From: Xylaria sp. FL1777
Lineage: Eukaryota; Ascomycota; Sordariomycetes; Xylariales; Xylariaceae
Direction: 5' to 3'
Assembly (NCBI GenBank): GCA_022578965.1
Contig: MU400690.1
Coordinates: forward strand, 21,174-85,173
DNA: 64,000 bases
A program made the translations under genes and the position numbers. Below the pieces are notes generated by a model. The model saw only the letters and a list, made by a program, of their open reading frames with translations, was not told where the DNA came from and made no database searches. This document shows, piece by piece, positions 13,602-27,270 of this stretch. Numbering within the stretch: position 1 is the first letter of the stretch; each line of letters opens with the position of its first letter.

Positions 13602-13633
13602 AAAAAACAAGCAATTAAAGCTGCTTGTTTTTT
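13602..13633. other. Perfect 12-bp stem, 8-nt loop hairpin
   Basis: AAAAAACAAGCA and TGCTTGTTTTTT flank an 8-base loop. In copy 2 the same structure (47,336-47,366) is kept except for one transition at the stem base. A second overlapping inverted pair (CTTGTTTT / AAAACAAG) sits just to the left. It could be a terminator-like or transposon-end hairpin. I do not see the CTRR that should follow a Helitron 3' hairpin at the right distance. Confidence 0.55.
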
Positions 13634-16600
13634 GTATATATAGCATTTCTTTTTTTTTTTTTTAATTATTAGAAATGCTTTTAATACATTTATTTTAATC
13701 TTTTTAAAAACTAATACGCTTTTATTTTATATTTTCTGTTAAGTTTAAGCAGTATATATTATGTGCTATTAGCATTAAGAATGCTTATATTATAATACTT
13801 TTGTTTAATTAATAGCTATACTAGTTTAATTTTTGCTAAAATGTTTTAATGTTTTATGTTTTTATAATATATTTTTGTAGTAAAATGTATAAAATAAAGG
13901 TAAATTTTTTTGCCTTGCTACATATTGCTTTTATTAATTATAATAAACTTTTATTTATTAATTATTAAATATATTGCTTTTTACAAAAAAATCAAGATTA
14001 TATATAGTTTTATTATAACTATACTGTTTTAAATTATATTTTTATGTTTTTTATTTTTTAAAAACAACTTATTTTAGTTAATAAAGATCTAGTTATATTA
14101 TTATTTTATTTGCTATATTATGTTGCTTTTTTACTTACTTTAAGCTTTTTAGCAATAATTATTAACTTAAAAAATAGCTTATATATATTATTAATATTTA
14201 TATAAACTATATTAATATACTAGTTATTGTTTTTAGTTGCTATTTAATAACTAATAGTAGTTTAGCTAAAGTACTTTAAAGTTTTATAATTATAGCTATA
14301 TAATATATTATATAATACTGTTAGTTTTTATTTTTTTACACTTAATTAACAAATTTTATTAAGCTTATATATTTATTAAAGATTTGTAATAATTTCTTTT
14401 TTAATAATAATAATTTTTAAGAACTATTAGCAATATATAAAATTAGCATTATAGCAAACTAGCTATTTATTTGTAACTATTATAGTTTACTTAATATTTA
14501 GGCAATAAATGTAGCGCTTAACTTTTTATGTTTTATGTTTTATTATTTAAAGCTAAATAATAATTAACTAGTTAATAATATAAAACTAAAAGCTTTGTTT
14601 TTAAGTAAAGCGTTATATTATGTTTAGCACTAAAATAACTTTTATAAATATAAATTTATTATATATATATTATGTTAAACTATTAAAGCTTATAGCTATA
14701 TAATTATTATACTTAAATTAACTAACAACTAAAACTTTACTGCTAAAGCTATATATTATATTATAGTTAACTTATATTTTATGTTAATTAAATAGCAAAC
14801 TGCTAAACTAAACTATTTATTATTATTATTAAATAACATATATTTTAGCTACTATATATTAAAATATTTCCTATTATTATTAGCTAAAATAAACTATTAC
14901 TGTACTTTTTATGTTTAGTTTATAAAGTAAGTAACTATAAAGTGAAAAAAACACTAGCAATAACTAAAATATAAATATAATTAATTAGTTAAATTAAAAA
15001 ATAAACAAAACAATTTATGCAAAAAAACCTTGTTTTTATTTAAGCAAATATATAACGCATGCTAAAAATAGCTGCTTTATTAGTAGTACAAAGTATAAAA
15101 AAATAGCCTAAGTTTAAATAGTTTATTATGCTATATATATACTTTTGAGTTTTTTGCTATAACTGCAATAAATAGCAATATTTTATAACATATAACTAAT
15201 ATTAATTAATATAAGTTTAGTTTTTTTAAGTTAGTAAATAAGTCATAAGTTATTATAAAAAACTTTATAATATTTAAGTTTTGATTTTAAATTTGTTTTT
15301 TTTTTAAATTTATTAGTTATTTTAGCTATTTATTAATTTAATTATAATAGCATATATGTTATAAAAATAAAATATTTAGTAATTATTATTAGCTATTTTT
15401 TCTAAGTAAAGAAATTATTTAGATTTTTGTAAAATAATAAAATTAATTTTTTTTATAACAGAATTAATATTTTCTATAGCAAGCAATACTTGTTTTACTT
15501 TCTATAGTAATATATTATTTAATGTATAATTAGTTTTATTTGTTTTTATATTATTAAAACGTATATTTAAATAAAGCTGCTTTATAACATTTCGAAACAG
15601 TTTTGCAAAACATTTATAAAAGGGCTATTTTTTTTTAGTGTATTAAATATACTTAATAGTTAGTTTAACGCTATAAACGTTTTTATTTAAGGCATTTTAA
15701 GCATAAGCTTCTTTTAAAATAAATAACTTTATTTGTTTTTAAGTATGATAATTAGCGTTTGTTATTTTAATGCTATTTTTAATTATAATATAACTATTTT
15801 GTAAATATTTATTTTTATAAGCAATAGTAAACATAAATAAATCTTTTTTATTATATGTTTATAAAACTAGTTTTTAGTCTATAAAAAGTAATAAAAATTT
15901 TAGTAATATTAAAATTATAACGTTAAAAAATTAATTCTTTATTAATTTTATTTTATTAATAAATATTATATAATATAAATAGCAAATTAAATAGTTAATA
16001 TATATAAGATTTTTTAAATAAACAGAAAAATCTTTTGCTTTTATAATAATAATTAGCATATATATATTATATTTAAAATTAATAATTTATTAAACAAGAA
16101 ATAATGTAGCTAAAAAATTTGCTATGTTTTTTTAAGCATTTAAAACACTGTTTAAGTAGTATTAAGCTTATAACCTAAATTAAGGCAGCAGCTAAATTTT
16201 AGGCCTTATACGTAAACAATTTTCTGCTTTTGCAGAAATTAATGCATAAAGGCTTAATTAATAATTTATTAATTAATTCTTTTATAAAAGTAAAACATAG
16301 CAGTTATTTTTCTTTTTTTTAATAGCTTTAAGCTTTTAGTTAATATAAAACTATTATAGCTAACTATTTTTTTACTTTTAACTTTTTATTGCTTAATATT
16401 AACTCTATAATAAAATTATTAATAATATAATTAAATTTGGTTTTTTTTAAATATTTACTAACTTTTTAAATTTTAAGTTATATTATACTTTAAAATTAAT
16501 ATTAAATAAAAGTTTTAAATATAATACTAAACAAATTTATACTTTTTTTTTAACCTTATAAATTTTAACAATAAATATTTATATTATTATAGCTTCTTTT

Positions 16601-18109
16601 TTTACTTTAGTAATTTGTTTGTACAAAAAAAAAGTCTTAAGCACTAAAAATTAAAAATATATTTATAACTGTAAGCCTATTTAAAGAAAATCTAAAAAGT
16701 TAAATAAAACTAGTTATTATTTAGTAATAATACTAATAAAAAAAAAAAATAAGTTTTGTTGCAATTATGCTTTTTAAATAAAATGCATAATTATATAATA
16801 ATTATATATAGTATTACTTTTTATATGTGCTATTTTTACGTTTTAAATTAGTTTTTTTAGTAAGCTTATTAAACCTAGTTTATTGTTTTATAAAAAAGAC
16901 ATTTTAAAAGTAAAAAATAAAAAGCTTTAATAAAAAGCTTAATAATGTTGCTAAAAAAAAATTAATTATTAGTATAGTAAATAATAGTAGTAAAACTAAC
17001 TTTTTAGCTAATAATTATATATTAAAAATTAAGCTATACTAGTTATAACGCTTATAATAAGAAGTAATGCTTAAAAATAAATCTTATTAAAAATATAATA
17101 TTTTTAGTTTTTAACTTTTGCTTTAATAACTTAAGTAGTACTACTACTTTTATTATTGCTAGTATTTATAAATATATAGCTATTATTTATTATATTAATA
17201 ACTTAAGTAGTGCTAATATTTTTATTATTGCTAAAAATTATAAGTATTTTGCATTTTTTTTTTTTTTTTTTTAAATATAAAATAACTATACTTTTTAGTT
17301 TTTAGCACTAATTTTATTATTACTACTAAAATAAAGTAGTATAAAATAAAGTAATATAGCTATAAATACTAGTTTAATACTTTTATATACTAAATAAACT
17401 ATATAATATATATTTTAATATAATAAATTAATTAATATTAAAAAAATAAAATAATTAAATAAAACATGCTTAATTAATGTTAAACTTTTATAACTTTTAT
17501 TGTTTGTTCTTTTTATATATTTTAAATTTATTGCTAAATTTATAAAAAAACAAGTATACTTTTTGTTTAATTATATTATAATTAAGCTATGCTTAAACAT
17601 ATTATATAATTACTTTATTTATTATAATTTATTTTATTATTTATTTATACATTTTATATAGCTATATGCAGAAAAGTTAATTAAGCATATATATTAAAGA
17701 AAGCATAAGCTTTTTATAAGTTTTAAAGTGCGCTATAAGCTAGCTATTTTAGAACTTAAAAAGTGCTTTAAATTAAAAAAAAAGTAACATTAAAAAATAT
17801 ATAACAACTTTTTTTTTTTTTTTTGTTTTATAAGCATTATTTGTTTATTTAGCTAATTAATATGCTATTAATGCTATAGCTAACTATTAACAGGTTTAAA
17901 AAAACAGTAAGTAGGCTAAAAAACATATTAACTACTACAAAAAATCTACCTTTTTTATAAAAAGTGGAAAAATAAAATAGCAAAAAAAAAACATAAATGT
18001 ATATATAACATAAAAGCAGCCCTTATATAAAGGTTACTAAAGCAGCGCTAGCTTAGTTAATAAACTAAACATATTAAACAGTTAAGCTAAGCATTTTTAG
18101 TAATTAATA

Positions 18110-18300
18110 TATTATTAATTAATTAATTAATTAATTAATTTACTTTAATGTTAAGTATAAAGCTTTAGTTACTTTATATACTTTTTAAAAAGTTTTAAAT
18201 ATAGCAAACTTTATTTATAATATAGTAAAATATATTAGTATAAAAAGTTTAGTTAATTAATTAATTAATTAATTAAATAATTAATTAGTTTAATTAATAT
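18110..18300. repeat. Two (TTAA)n/(TTAAT) arrays about 110 bp apart
   Basis: The arrays at about 18,112-18,140 and 18,252-18,300 are runs of TTAATTAATTAA. They flank about 110 bp of ordinary AT-rich DNA and recur in copy 2 at 51,850-51,880 and 51,986-52,030, slightly interrupted. They lie just past the C-terminal end of the Helitron transposase frame. Confidence 0.8.
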
Positions 18301-18463
18301 ATATAGTGTATTACTACTAAATATAATGCTATTTTATGCTTTTAAAAGCTTTATTATTTTAATGCTTATAGTTACTATAACTTAATCTTTTAAACTAAAA
18401 ACTATTAGTTCTTTGTTTAGTATGTAGATTATTTAGCAAGTAATTAATATATTATAAGATTTT

Positions 18464-21400
18464 AATTATTTTATATCTTTTTTTTCTTTATATTAATAAA
18501 TCTATTTTTTAATTCGGTTTTTATGTTTATATTATTTAATTTATTTATTAATACTTAGTAATTAATAAAAAAGCAAGTATTTAAAAAAACATTTAGCTTT
18601 ATATTGCTAAGCAACTATATGCTATTTAAATTAATAAACTTTAATAATTAAACATATATAAATAAAAATCTTTTGCTGCTTTTTTTTTTATTGTTAGTTT
18701 TTTTGCTACTATTTGCTATTTTGTTTAAATATAAAGCAACTTTAAAGAACGTTTTTTTTTAAGCTTTATACTTAGTTATAGCTAAGCTAGTTATATAAGC
18801 TATGCTTATTTAGCTAAAAATAATAAGCAATTTAATAACTTTTAGTACTTTTATTTTTTGTTTTTTAAAACTAAAAAATAATAATATAATACTACTTTTT
18901 AAAGCTAAATAATATATTGTTTTGTTATTTACTTTTTTAACAAAAATATAAGTAAGCAGTTTTATATAAAAATAAACACTTAGTGCTAAGCAAATATATA
19001 TTGCTATAAAAAACAGAATAAACTTTTCTGCTAAAAATTTACTTTTGTTTATTATACTTAAACCAAAATAAATATTAGTTATTATAATAATTAGCATTTT
19101 TTTACTAAATAAATTATAAGCTAAAATAGCTAAGTTAAATTTTATGTTTTTATAAAAACTTTTTTTTTTTTTTTTACTACTTATATTTATTTATGCATAT
19201 AAATGTTTTTAAACTTCGGTAAAATATTTTATTATTAGTATACTTAGCTTATGTTTTAATAAAAAAATAAATAAAAACAAAGCATAATTATTGCACTATA
19301 AAAATAACTATACTGCTTTAAAGTTAATAATATGCTATAGCTTATTATTATGTATAATAAATTAAAATTTATTAATAAGCCTAAAATAAAGCAATAAAAA
19401 GTTATTTGTTGCTTAAACATTTAGTATATTTTAGTTTTTTTTAGTTTAAGTTCTAAAGCAAAATTAATTTAAAAAACTACGTAATTACATATTGCTTTAT
19501 GCTTTTATTTGCTATTTTAAGCAAACTAATTTTGCAACGTTTTTTATTAGTACTAAGCCTTTAGCTTTTTTAATAGCATAAGCAATTTAAGCAGTTATTA
19601 CTTTTTTATTACTATTGCTTATAATTTTAATAGCTTTATAAATAATATAATTTTTATATTTATTATTTATATTTTATATATATTAATTGCTAAAATTATA
19701 ATTATTGCTTTTTAAGTTTTATTATTAGTATTTTTTTTATTTTTTATGCATTAAGTGCTTATTTAAAGTATAGCTATATATTGTTTATATAAAAGCTATT
19801 AAATTTATTGAACTTTTAGCTAGCAATGTATTATTTATTAAAGAAAACTAAACAAAATTACTAGCTATAAAAATATATAAAAAGCTACTAAATTGTTTTT
19901 TGTTTTTTATGTTATAGTTTTTACGCATAGCTTTTTTAATTTAAAATAAAAGTTTAGCTAAAACTATGCTAATTTTATTAATAATAAAAATAAGCTTATT
20001 TTGCTATAGTTATATAATACTTTTATTTTTTAATGTTAAACTTTAAAAAGTTTGTTTATTATGCATTTTAAACTTTATTGCTAAATATATTATAATGCTA
20101 TTAATACTTACTGCTGCACTTTTAATAAAAGCAGTAATTAATATTTTGTTTTTTTTTTTTAACTAAAAGAACACTTTATATATAGCTTAAATAACAATAG
20201 ATTTTCTAGTGCTGCTTTATTTTTTTAAAAAACTAATAATAATAAATAGTTTTAATATATTTTTTTATACTACATTAGCATTAAAGTTAAGCTTTTAGCA
20301 CATAAGCAAAACTGCTTTACTTTGTTTTATATTTAAACTTTTTTTTATATATATTATATAGCTAATAATGTAGTATTTTATTAAAAGAAAATATTTAATA
20401 AAAGCAGTATTACTTTTAAAATTATTTAATGCTAATATTTAAAAATACTATTAGTTCTAGTTAAACTTAAAACTTAGTATTATAAACTTATTTCTTTTAA
20501 CTAAGTTTTTATAGTTATATATATAACTTAGCTTTTTTAAAACAATATATTTATTTTTTTTTTTAATGTAGTTTTTTAAAATTGCTAATTTAGGTTGTAC
20601 TAGTTATATTAATGTAACGCTAATTTGTTTAGCTAATATAACATTATTACTATTTTTACTATTTTTTATTTAATTAAAAATATTTATTTAATTTTTAGTA
20701 AATATATTAAAACGCGCATTTTTAACGTTTTTAACGTTTATTTGCTAAATAAATTATTTAACGTTATTTAATATACTAAATAGCTTATTTATTTTCTTAA
20801 ATAACTGTTTAAACTAGTTAAAATTATAGCATAAAAAATGCAAAAATTTCTTTAGCCAGTTTTTTTTTATGTTTATTAGTTACTAATTGTTATTAAATAG
20901 TAAATTATTATTATTTATTAAATTAGCTTATTAATCTTTTTATGCTTTAGTGTTTTTTGCTGCTTTTTTTTTTGACTTTTTTAGCTAATTTAAATTTTTA
21001 ACTTTAAATAAAAGCTTGCTATTTAACTAAGCATAATAATAATCTTAAAGTTTAAAAGTAAACATTTTAATTAAAGTACTAAAATAATGCTATAAAACAA
21101 ATAATAAAAGCTTTAATATAGCGCCTTAATTTAAATTGTTTATATTTATGCTGTTAATAGGTTGTTTACTAAAAACTAAAATTTGCTTTTTATTAACAAG
21201 CTTTTAAACTATTTTTTTAAAAAAAGAAATATTTTTGTTTATTGGAAAATAATGTAGTAATAATTCCTTTTTTAGTTTTTTTGTAAAATAAAAGCTGCTT
21301 ATATAATTATACAAACATATATCTTAAAGCATTGTTTTTTTATACGTATAAACTTGCATATAAAAAAAAACTTAACTTTTTTTGCTTAATAAGTTTAATA

Positions 21401-23866
21401 GTAGCTAAATAGCGTTAAAACTAAAGCGGTTAATTATATATTATAAGAAAACTTTTAGTACGTAAGTATAAAAGTAATTAAAATTAACTATAGCTTAGTT
21501 TTTTATAAATAAATAATAGTTTAGCATTTTAAGCAAATTAACATAAACTTTAATAGCTAAAAGCTTTTAAGCAGTTGTTAGCTTATTAAAAAGCAAAGCT
21601 ATAAACCTATAAAAAACTATATTAGCTTTATTATTTATTATAAAAAATAGCACAATAAAATTGCTTTTTATTTTTTTTATGTTTTTTTTATAAAGTTGTT
21701 TTTATTAATATTGCGCTATTTAATTTAGGATTTTTTTTGCAAATACTATAAGTTTATAATGTTTAATTAGCACTTTTATTATATAATTTAACACATAGTA
21801 TATAATAAAAAAAGTTTAAAAACGTTTTTATAAAAATATAAAGTTATAATTACATTAAAATATTAATATTATAGTTAAATTAGTTTTACTAACATATAAA
21901 TAGTTCTTTTTAATTTTAATAAAGCTATTTTTAGTTATATGTATTGCTTTTACTAATGTTTAAAAATAGTTAAATTAACAAGCTATTTTTTTATGTGGTT
22001 TTTTTTAATAAGTGTTTATATAAGCATAGCAATTATTGCAAGCGTTTAAAAAAGCATACTGCTATTTTATATATAATATTAATAATGTTTTATTAAACTA
22101 AAAATGCTGTAGTATATTTAAAACGTTAATATAAATAGTAGTATAACTAACATTATTAATTAAATTGTTATTTAAATATTATTTTTTTTATTAGTATTTT
22201 AAATTTTAATTACTTAGTAAGCATAGTGCACTTTATTAAAAAGAAAATTTATATAGCTAATAATGCGTTTTTTTAAGCCTAAAATCTTATTAGTAGCTAG
22301 GTTATTAATTAGTTTATGTATTGTAGTATTGCTAGTTAGCTATAATATTTTATATAAATAAAGGCTTTTTTAATTATTGCTTTTTATTATACTATAATAT
22401 ATAGCAATTTTACTAAATGCTTTAACTTTTATTATGTTTTTAATAAATATGTTTATATATATTTAAAACATTTAAGCAGTAGCTATAAAATTTTAATATA
22501 TAATTTTAGCAAATTTAAAGCTTTATTTATTACTATTAAAGCTTACTTAGTACCTATTTAGTGCTTTAGCTTATGCTAGGTTTTTAAAAAGCGCTATTTT
22601 AAAGATTATAAAGCTGTTTTAATTTTTAGAATTAATAGTAAACTAAATTATAAGTAAGCTATATATAACAATTAGCAACTATAATTAACCTTTAAAAATA
22701 TTTTTTTGTTTGCAAAAATAAAGCTATTTATATTTAATTAATTAAACATTTCTTAGTATAGTTTTAATGTGTAAATTGCTATAATATTTATAATAGCAAA
22801 CAAAGCGCTTTTTAGCATTTAAATCTGCTAGGCTTAAAAAGCAGCATGCTTTTTAAACCGTAGCTTATATGTTTTGTTTAATTAAAGCTTTTAAAATAAA
22901 AGTATTATTATTTTGAATTTTATTATTTATAAGTAAAAATAAAAAGAAAAAATCTGCTGCATAATAATTTTTATATTATAAAAAATAACATTAAACTTAA
23001 ACGTTTTAGCTAACGCTAGTATTACAAGCATAAACATTATTTTTAATAGCAAAAGCGTTTTTATGCTTTTTTTTCTTATTTAAAAAAAAATGCAAAAATG
23101 CCTTTAAATAAAAATCTTTATTAAAGCAGTTAGTAAAGCTAGTATATTACTATATCTTAAAATATTTTATATTATTAACTTTAGCAAAATTAATAGTTTT
23201 TGCTATAAAACAAGCAGTATTAATACTACTTTTAAGTAAAGTAGTGCTATAAAGACTTATATTTAACATAGTTTTTTTAATTTTTAAAATAGCATTTTTA
23301 TTAATACTAGTTTTTTAAATATTTTTATTTTTATTAAATACTGCAAATGTACTAAACTTTATTAAATTATTCTGTTTTATTAAGCTAGGCTACTATTACT
23401 GCTTAATGCTAAAAATATATTAAAAGCTTTATAGTTGCTTAATTAATATATTAAGAATAAAATCTTAGTTAGTTATATAGTTTGCTTAAGCAATATTAAG
23501 ATTTTTTTCGGCAGAAATATATATTTTATTTATTAATAATAGTAGTATATTGTTAACTAAAAAACTAGCTAACGCTACATTATTAATAAAAATATTTGCA
23601 TATAATAAATTTTTAACTTTTAACTAAGCTAAAGCATTTATAATTTGTTAATAATATATATATAATAAATTTTTAGCATTTTGTAGTTTAAGCTTTGTAG
23701 TATTTATTTAAAAAACTTAGATAATATTATGCAAACTAAAAACTACATAAAGTAAAGCAGTAGCAATACATAAAACATTTTATTTTTAAACCGTAATTTG
23801 TTCTTTTAATTAGTAATAAGCATTTGCTAGTTATTCTTAATTTTTAGCATAAAACTTAATAATATA
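18464..23866 (-). pseudogene. Helitron transposase (HUH Rep + PIF1-type helicase), RIP-inactivated and N-terminally truncated, copy 1
   Basis: This is the same minus-strand gene as at 52,200-58,260 and is recognised through that better-preserved copy. The C-terminal helicase half includes a 95-codon stop-free piece at 18,810-19,097 that matches its copy-2 counterpart residue for residue, with changes such as E/K, A/T and V/I as expected from G-to-A or C-to-T mutation. Copy 1 is more damaged: where copy 2 still encodes the second histidine of the HUH motif (CAT at 56,089-56,091), this copy has TAT. The frame is cut at 23,866, where the duplication ends and a gypsy fragment begins, so roughly the first 220 codons are missing. 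It cannot encode a functional protein. Confidence 0.85.
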
Positions 23867-26800
23867 TTTAATAGGTGTCTTTAGGGGTATAAGTAAAAAA
23901 GGTGTAAATTAGGATAATAAGTAAAGAAAAAAGGTTACAACTTTTAGTCCGCAGAATAATTCTATTTATGTGTATAAATGGCCTTACTAAGTTAAGTAGC
24001 TTTTACTATGCTAGTTTAAAGCAACGCATAGCTTTATAAGCAAGCTATATACTAGCTTTATAAAATAAACTAAATTATTGATATACTTTTATAAAGTTGT
24101 ATTAAAATGCTAGCTATATAAAAAGGCTGCTAACTTTAGTAGCTTTAATACTTTTATACTAACAGCTTATTTAATCTTTTATTTTTTTTACTTTTTTCGA
24201 TTTGTTTTTTAAGGTTGCTTTTACTTCTAAAGAACCCGATTAGCTACTTTAGCTTGTATATTAAAGCAAGGTTTATTACGCTTTTAGTACTTCTTAATTA
24301 GTTCTTTATTATAACATAACTGCTATTTTGTTTTTTATTTGTTGTATTTATAGCTTTATTTTTTTTACTTAATAAAGTAATTATAATTACTTTTCTTTTG
24401 ATTTAGTTTATAATTAAAAATAGTTTTTACTTTATATATATTACTTTTTTTTTTGTTTGAGTTTTTTTGTTTAGCTTTTATAAGTCCTAGTAGCAAAACT
24501 ATTCTTTTGAAAAGATTCTTTTTTTTAGGTATTAAACATAAATGCTTAACTAAAATAACAAAATAAATAGTATAATTATTAAAGAAGTTTAATTTATAAG
24601 CTAAGTTGCTAACTTTTTTTTTAATTACTTAAGAACCTAATTATTATTGCGAAAACTTTTAGCTAAGCTTTTTAAGCAAGTAGTATTCTTTATATAGTTG
24701 CAAATATATTTTATTGCTTTTTTTGTATTTTATAAACTAATGCTTTGCGTTATACTTTTGCTTAGCAGTAGCTTAAGCAAAATTTAAGGCTAAGTAAGCA
24801 TTTTAACAAAAGTAGTTTTATAAAAATTAAATGTTTTTAAACAACTTTAGATTTTTAGTGTTTATAACAGTTTTTATTGCTTTAGAAAGTTTAAATCTAA
24901 ATAATAACTTATGTAATATAAATTGTATTGCTTTTAAGTATGCTACGTTTAAGTTTTATTATAAAAATAGTATAATATTTACTTAGTTTGCTTTTAAATT
25001 AATAAAATTATAAAACCTAAAAGCAATTTCTATAGTTTAGTTCTTGCGTTTAAAAAAACTATTAGCTTAAAAGTAATACGCTATAGTTATTAATAGTTTA
25101 GTTTTTAAAGCTTTTTATATTTTTTGCTAAAACTTCGAAGTAAATTTTTTATTTTAGTTTAAAATAATGCTTTTAGGAATTCTTTAATCGCTTAATAGTA
25201 ATTATTTAATTATTGCTATTTTTTATTCTTTAGCTATATATTTTTTATTCTTAGAAATAAAGAAATTACGTTTAAAAGCATAATAAATAGCTATTATTAT
25301 TGCGTTATATATGTTATAATATGATTTGTTTTTATTTAGCTGCTATAAAGTACTTTTAGCTTTAGTTAATAATAATTTTACAATAAAATCAATAGTTACT
25401 ATTTGTATAAATAAGTGTTCTTTAAGTTAAATTAGCTTTAAGCTATTAACTAGTTATTATTTGTTTGTTTAGTTTAAGTTGCATATATTGCAATGTTTAA
25501 TATATTTTTTTATTATTTAAGTTTTGTTAGCTATTAAATATAGCTTTAATATATGCATTATTCTTTTTATTTTGTAATAGTGCTTTTTATTATAAGCTAT
25601 TTTAAATATTTTTTTAATTATGCTATATAATATATATAGCTGTTTAACGCTTTTATAAGTATTATAAATTAGCTTGTTTAATGTTAAGTTAAAAAAATAA
25701 CTAAGCTTAAAAAAAGTATTAACGTTTTTATTAGCTATTTCTTTTATGTTTTCTAAAACTTTAGCGTACTTATAGTTAGTTTTATATGCTGCTTTAAAGT
25801 TTTAAAGCATAGATTTATTTATTATAGCTTTAAACATAGCTATATAAAATATTAAGTTTGCATTGTTTTATATTATGTTTAGTATAGCTAGTTTATTTAA
25901 CTACTTTAGCTTTTTTTTAGCGTTTATTATATTTATTATACTTTGCAAGCAGCTTAAAGCATTAAGTATATAATTTAGCTGTTTTAATAAGTAGTATATA
26001 CGTAGTTTATATTACAATAAATATATTAATAAGTTAATTAGCTTTTTATTTGCATAGTTTATAGCAGTTATCTTTAAGCTAGTTTGCTTAACTATTTTTT
26101 TTGTTGCTAAATAGTTTATTAAAACTATTGTAAAGTGCTTGTTTAAATGTATTATTATGCGTAATTTCTTTAAAGCTTAAACTAAACAAGCTACTTTTAA
26201 CTTAAAAAAGCTATAGCAGACGTTCGCTTTTGCTAGTAACTTATTAAAGTATATTACTAGTTATACATTTATAAATAATATAATATCGCTAAAGACTTAT
26301 ATATATTTCGGCTTAAGCTAAAATATTATTACGCTAAACTTTTTTTGCTAAGAGCTATTTATTTAAAAGAACAGGTTTTTAGTTAAGTTGTAGTAATATA
26401 ACGTTGTTTTTTTGCATATTGCGTTTTATATAGCGTTAAATAAAGCAATTTTAGCTTTTGTAGGCATATAATACGTAAATTATATATAAGCTTTCTGTTT
26501 ATTAGGTTTTTTAGTTTTTAGCTTTTTAAACTTCTATTTTTGAGCAAAAAATGCAGCTTTTTTTTTTTATAATAGTTTACTTAGTTTTGCATAATATAGT
26601 ATAAAATTACAAAGAAAACTAAACGTTTTAATGTATATTTTAAAGGCTTTTAGCTAATTAAAAAAAGCTAAATCGCAAAACGCTACAATATAACTTTTTA
26701 TATTTGCTAGTTTAAATGTATTAATGCAGAATCTTAATAAGTTTACTAATAAATACTTAACAAAAAACTTTATAAAAAATATAACGATGTTTTTTTTTTA

Positions 26801-27270
26801 GAAAAAGCTAAAGATAGTTTTTAAATGTTTTTTGTGCTGCTTTACTATGTTTAAAAATATTACAATGTTATTTATAAAAGCTTTATAAAAGTTATATAAA
26901 CAAAATAGTTTGTTTATAAACTATTAAACATATGCGGAACTATTATAAAAACTTATTATTGCTACTTAGTACTGTTTAATACTTTAAGAACTTATTATAG
27001 TAAACTTGTTTTTATAGTTTAAATGTACTAAAAACTAATAAAAAAATGCTATAGCGTTAACTATAGTTATAAAATACTTACTTCGTAAAAATGTAAAATC
27101 TAAGCATACGCCACAACCTCTACAAGTTTTAGGGCAAGTATGCAAGAAAGGCCGAAGGTTTTCTGCTAGTTAAGTATATTTATAGTTTATAAAGGCTGCA
27201 ATATGCAATAAAAAAAGCAAACCATATTATTTTATTTTAAATACTTAATGTTTATAATAAAATGAAGTAG
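23867..27270 (-). pseudogene. pol: Ty3/gypsy Pol fragment: reverse transcriptase, RNase H, integrase
   Basis: One minus-strand frame runs unbroken by frameshifts for about 1,100 codons, interrupted only by TAA/TAG and a rare TGA. In order it shows: RT palm (KYF...AFFYQF near 27,060; the catalytic FIDD reads FINN at 26,868-26,879); RT thumb; an RNase H domain near 26,250-25,950 with the LVxALKKLR...LATKKIV block; the integrase zinc site HCNIC near 25,490; and an integrase core with its first Asp kept (25,388-25,390), the KFTSKFW block near 25,110-25,170 and the KNQTIEIA block near 25,040. The second catalytic Asp and the Glu appear mutated to Asn and Lys, as RIP would do. The frame starts inside RT, where a 293-bp repeat abuts it, and ends at the duplication junction, so gag, protease, the RT fingers and the 3' LTR are absent. 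It is inactive. Confidence 0.9.

Larger units (their letters stand above)
11931..18463. other. Long RIP-degraded duplicated stretch, genes not assignable
   Basis: Matches 45,661-52,199 in copy 2. It contains tetranucleotide-like GTTA/GCTA repeats near 12,737-12,780, a conserved hairpin at 13,602-13,633, poly-T tracts and two TTAA arrays near 18,110-18,300. Short stop-free pieces exist on both strands, but none is longer than expected by chance and none carries a motif I can name. It lies downstream of the Helitron transposase on that gene's strand, so it may be Helitron cargo or its 3' region. Confidence 0.5.
1..23866 (+). repeat. Large direct duplication, copy 1 (RIP-mutated)
   Basis: This segment matches 35,742-57,603 base for base in the same orientation, position 1 pairing with 35,742 and 23,866 with about 57,603. 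Differences are almost all C/T and G/A transitions in both directions; in the first 120 aligned bases I count 12, all transitions. The only large length difference is a 2,006-bp insertion at 9,925-11,930 present here and absent from the other copy. The left end is cut by the window edge, so the true start of the duplication is unknown. The right end falls inside the Helitron transposase frame and abuts a Ty3/gypsy fragment. Confidence 0.95.

Noticed and set aside
13602..13633. Hairpin as the Helitron 3' terminal structure
   Set aside because: No CTRR lies 10-12 bases beyond it on the transposase strand, and it is nearly 5 kb from the gene end.
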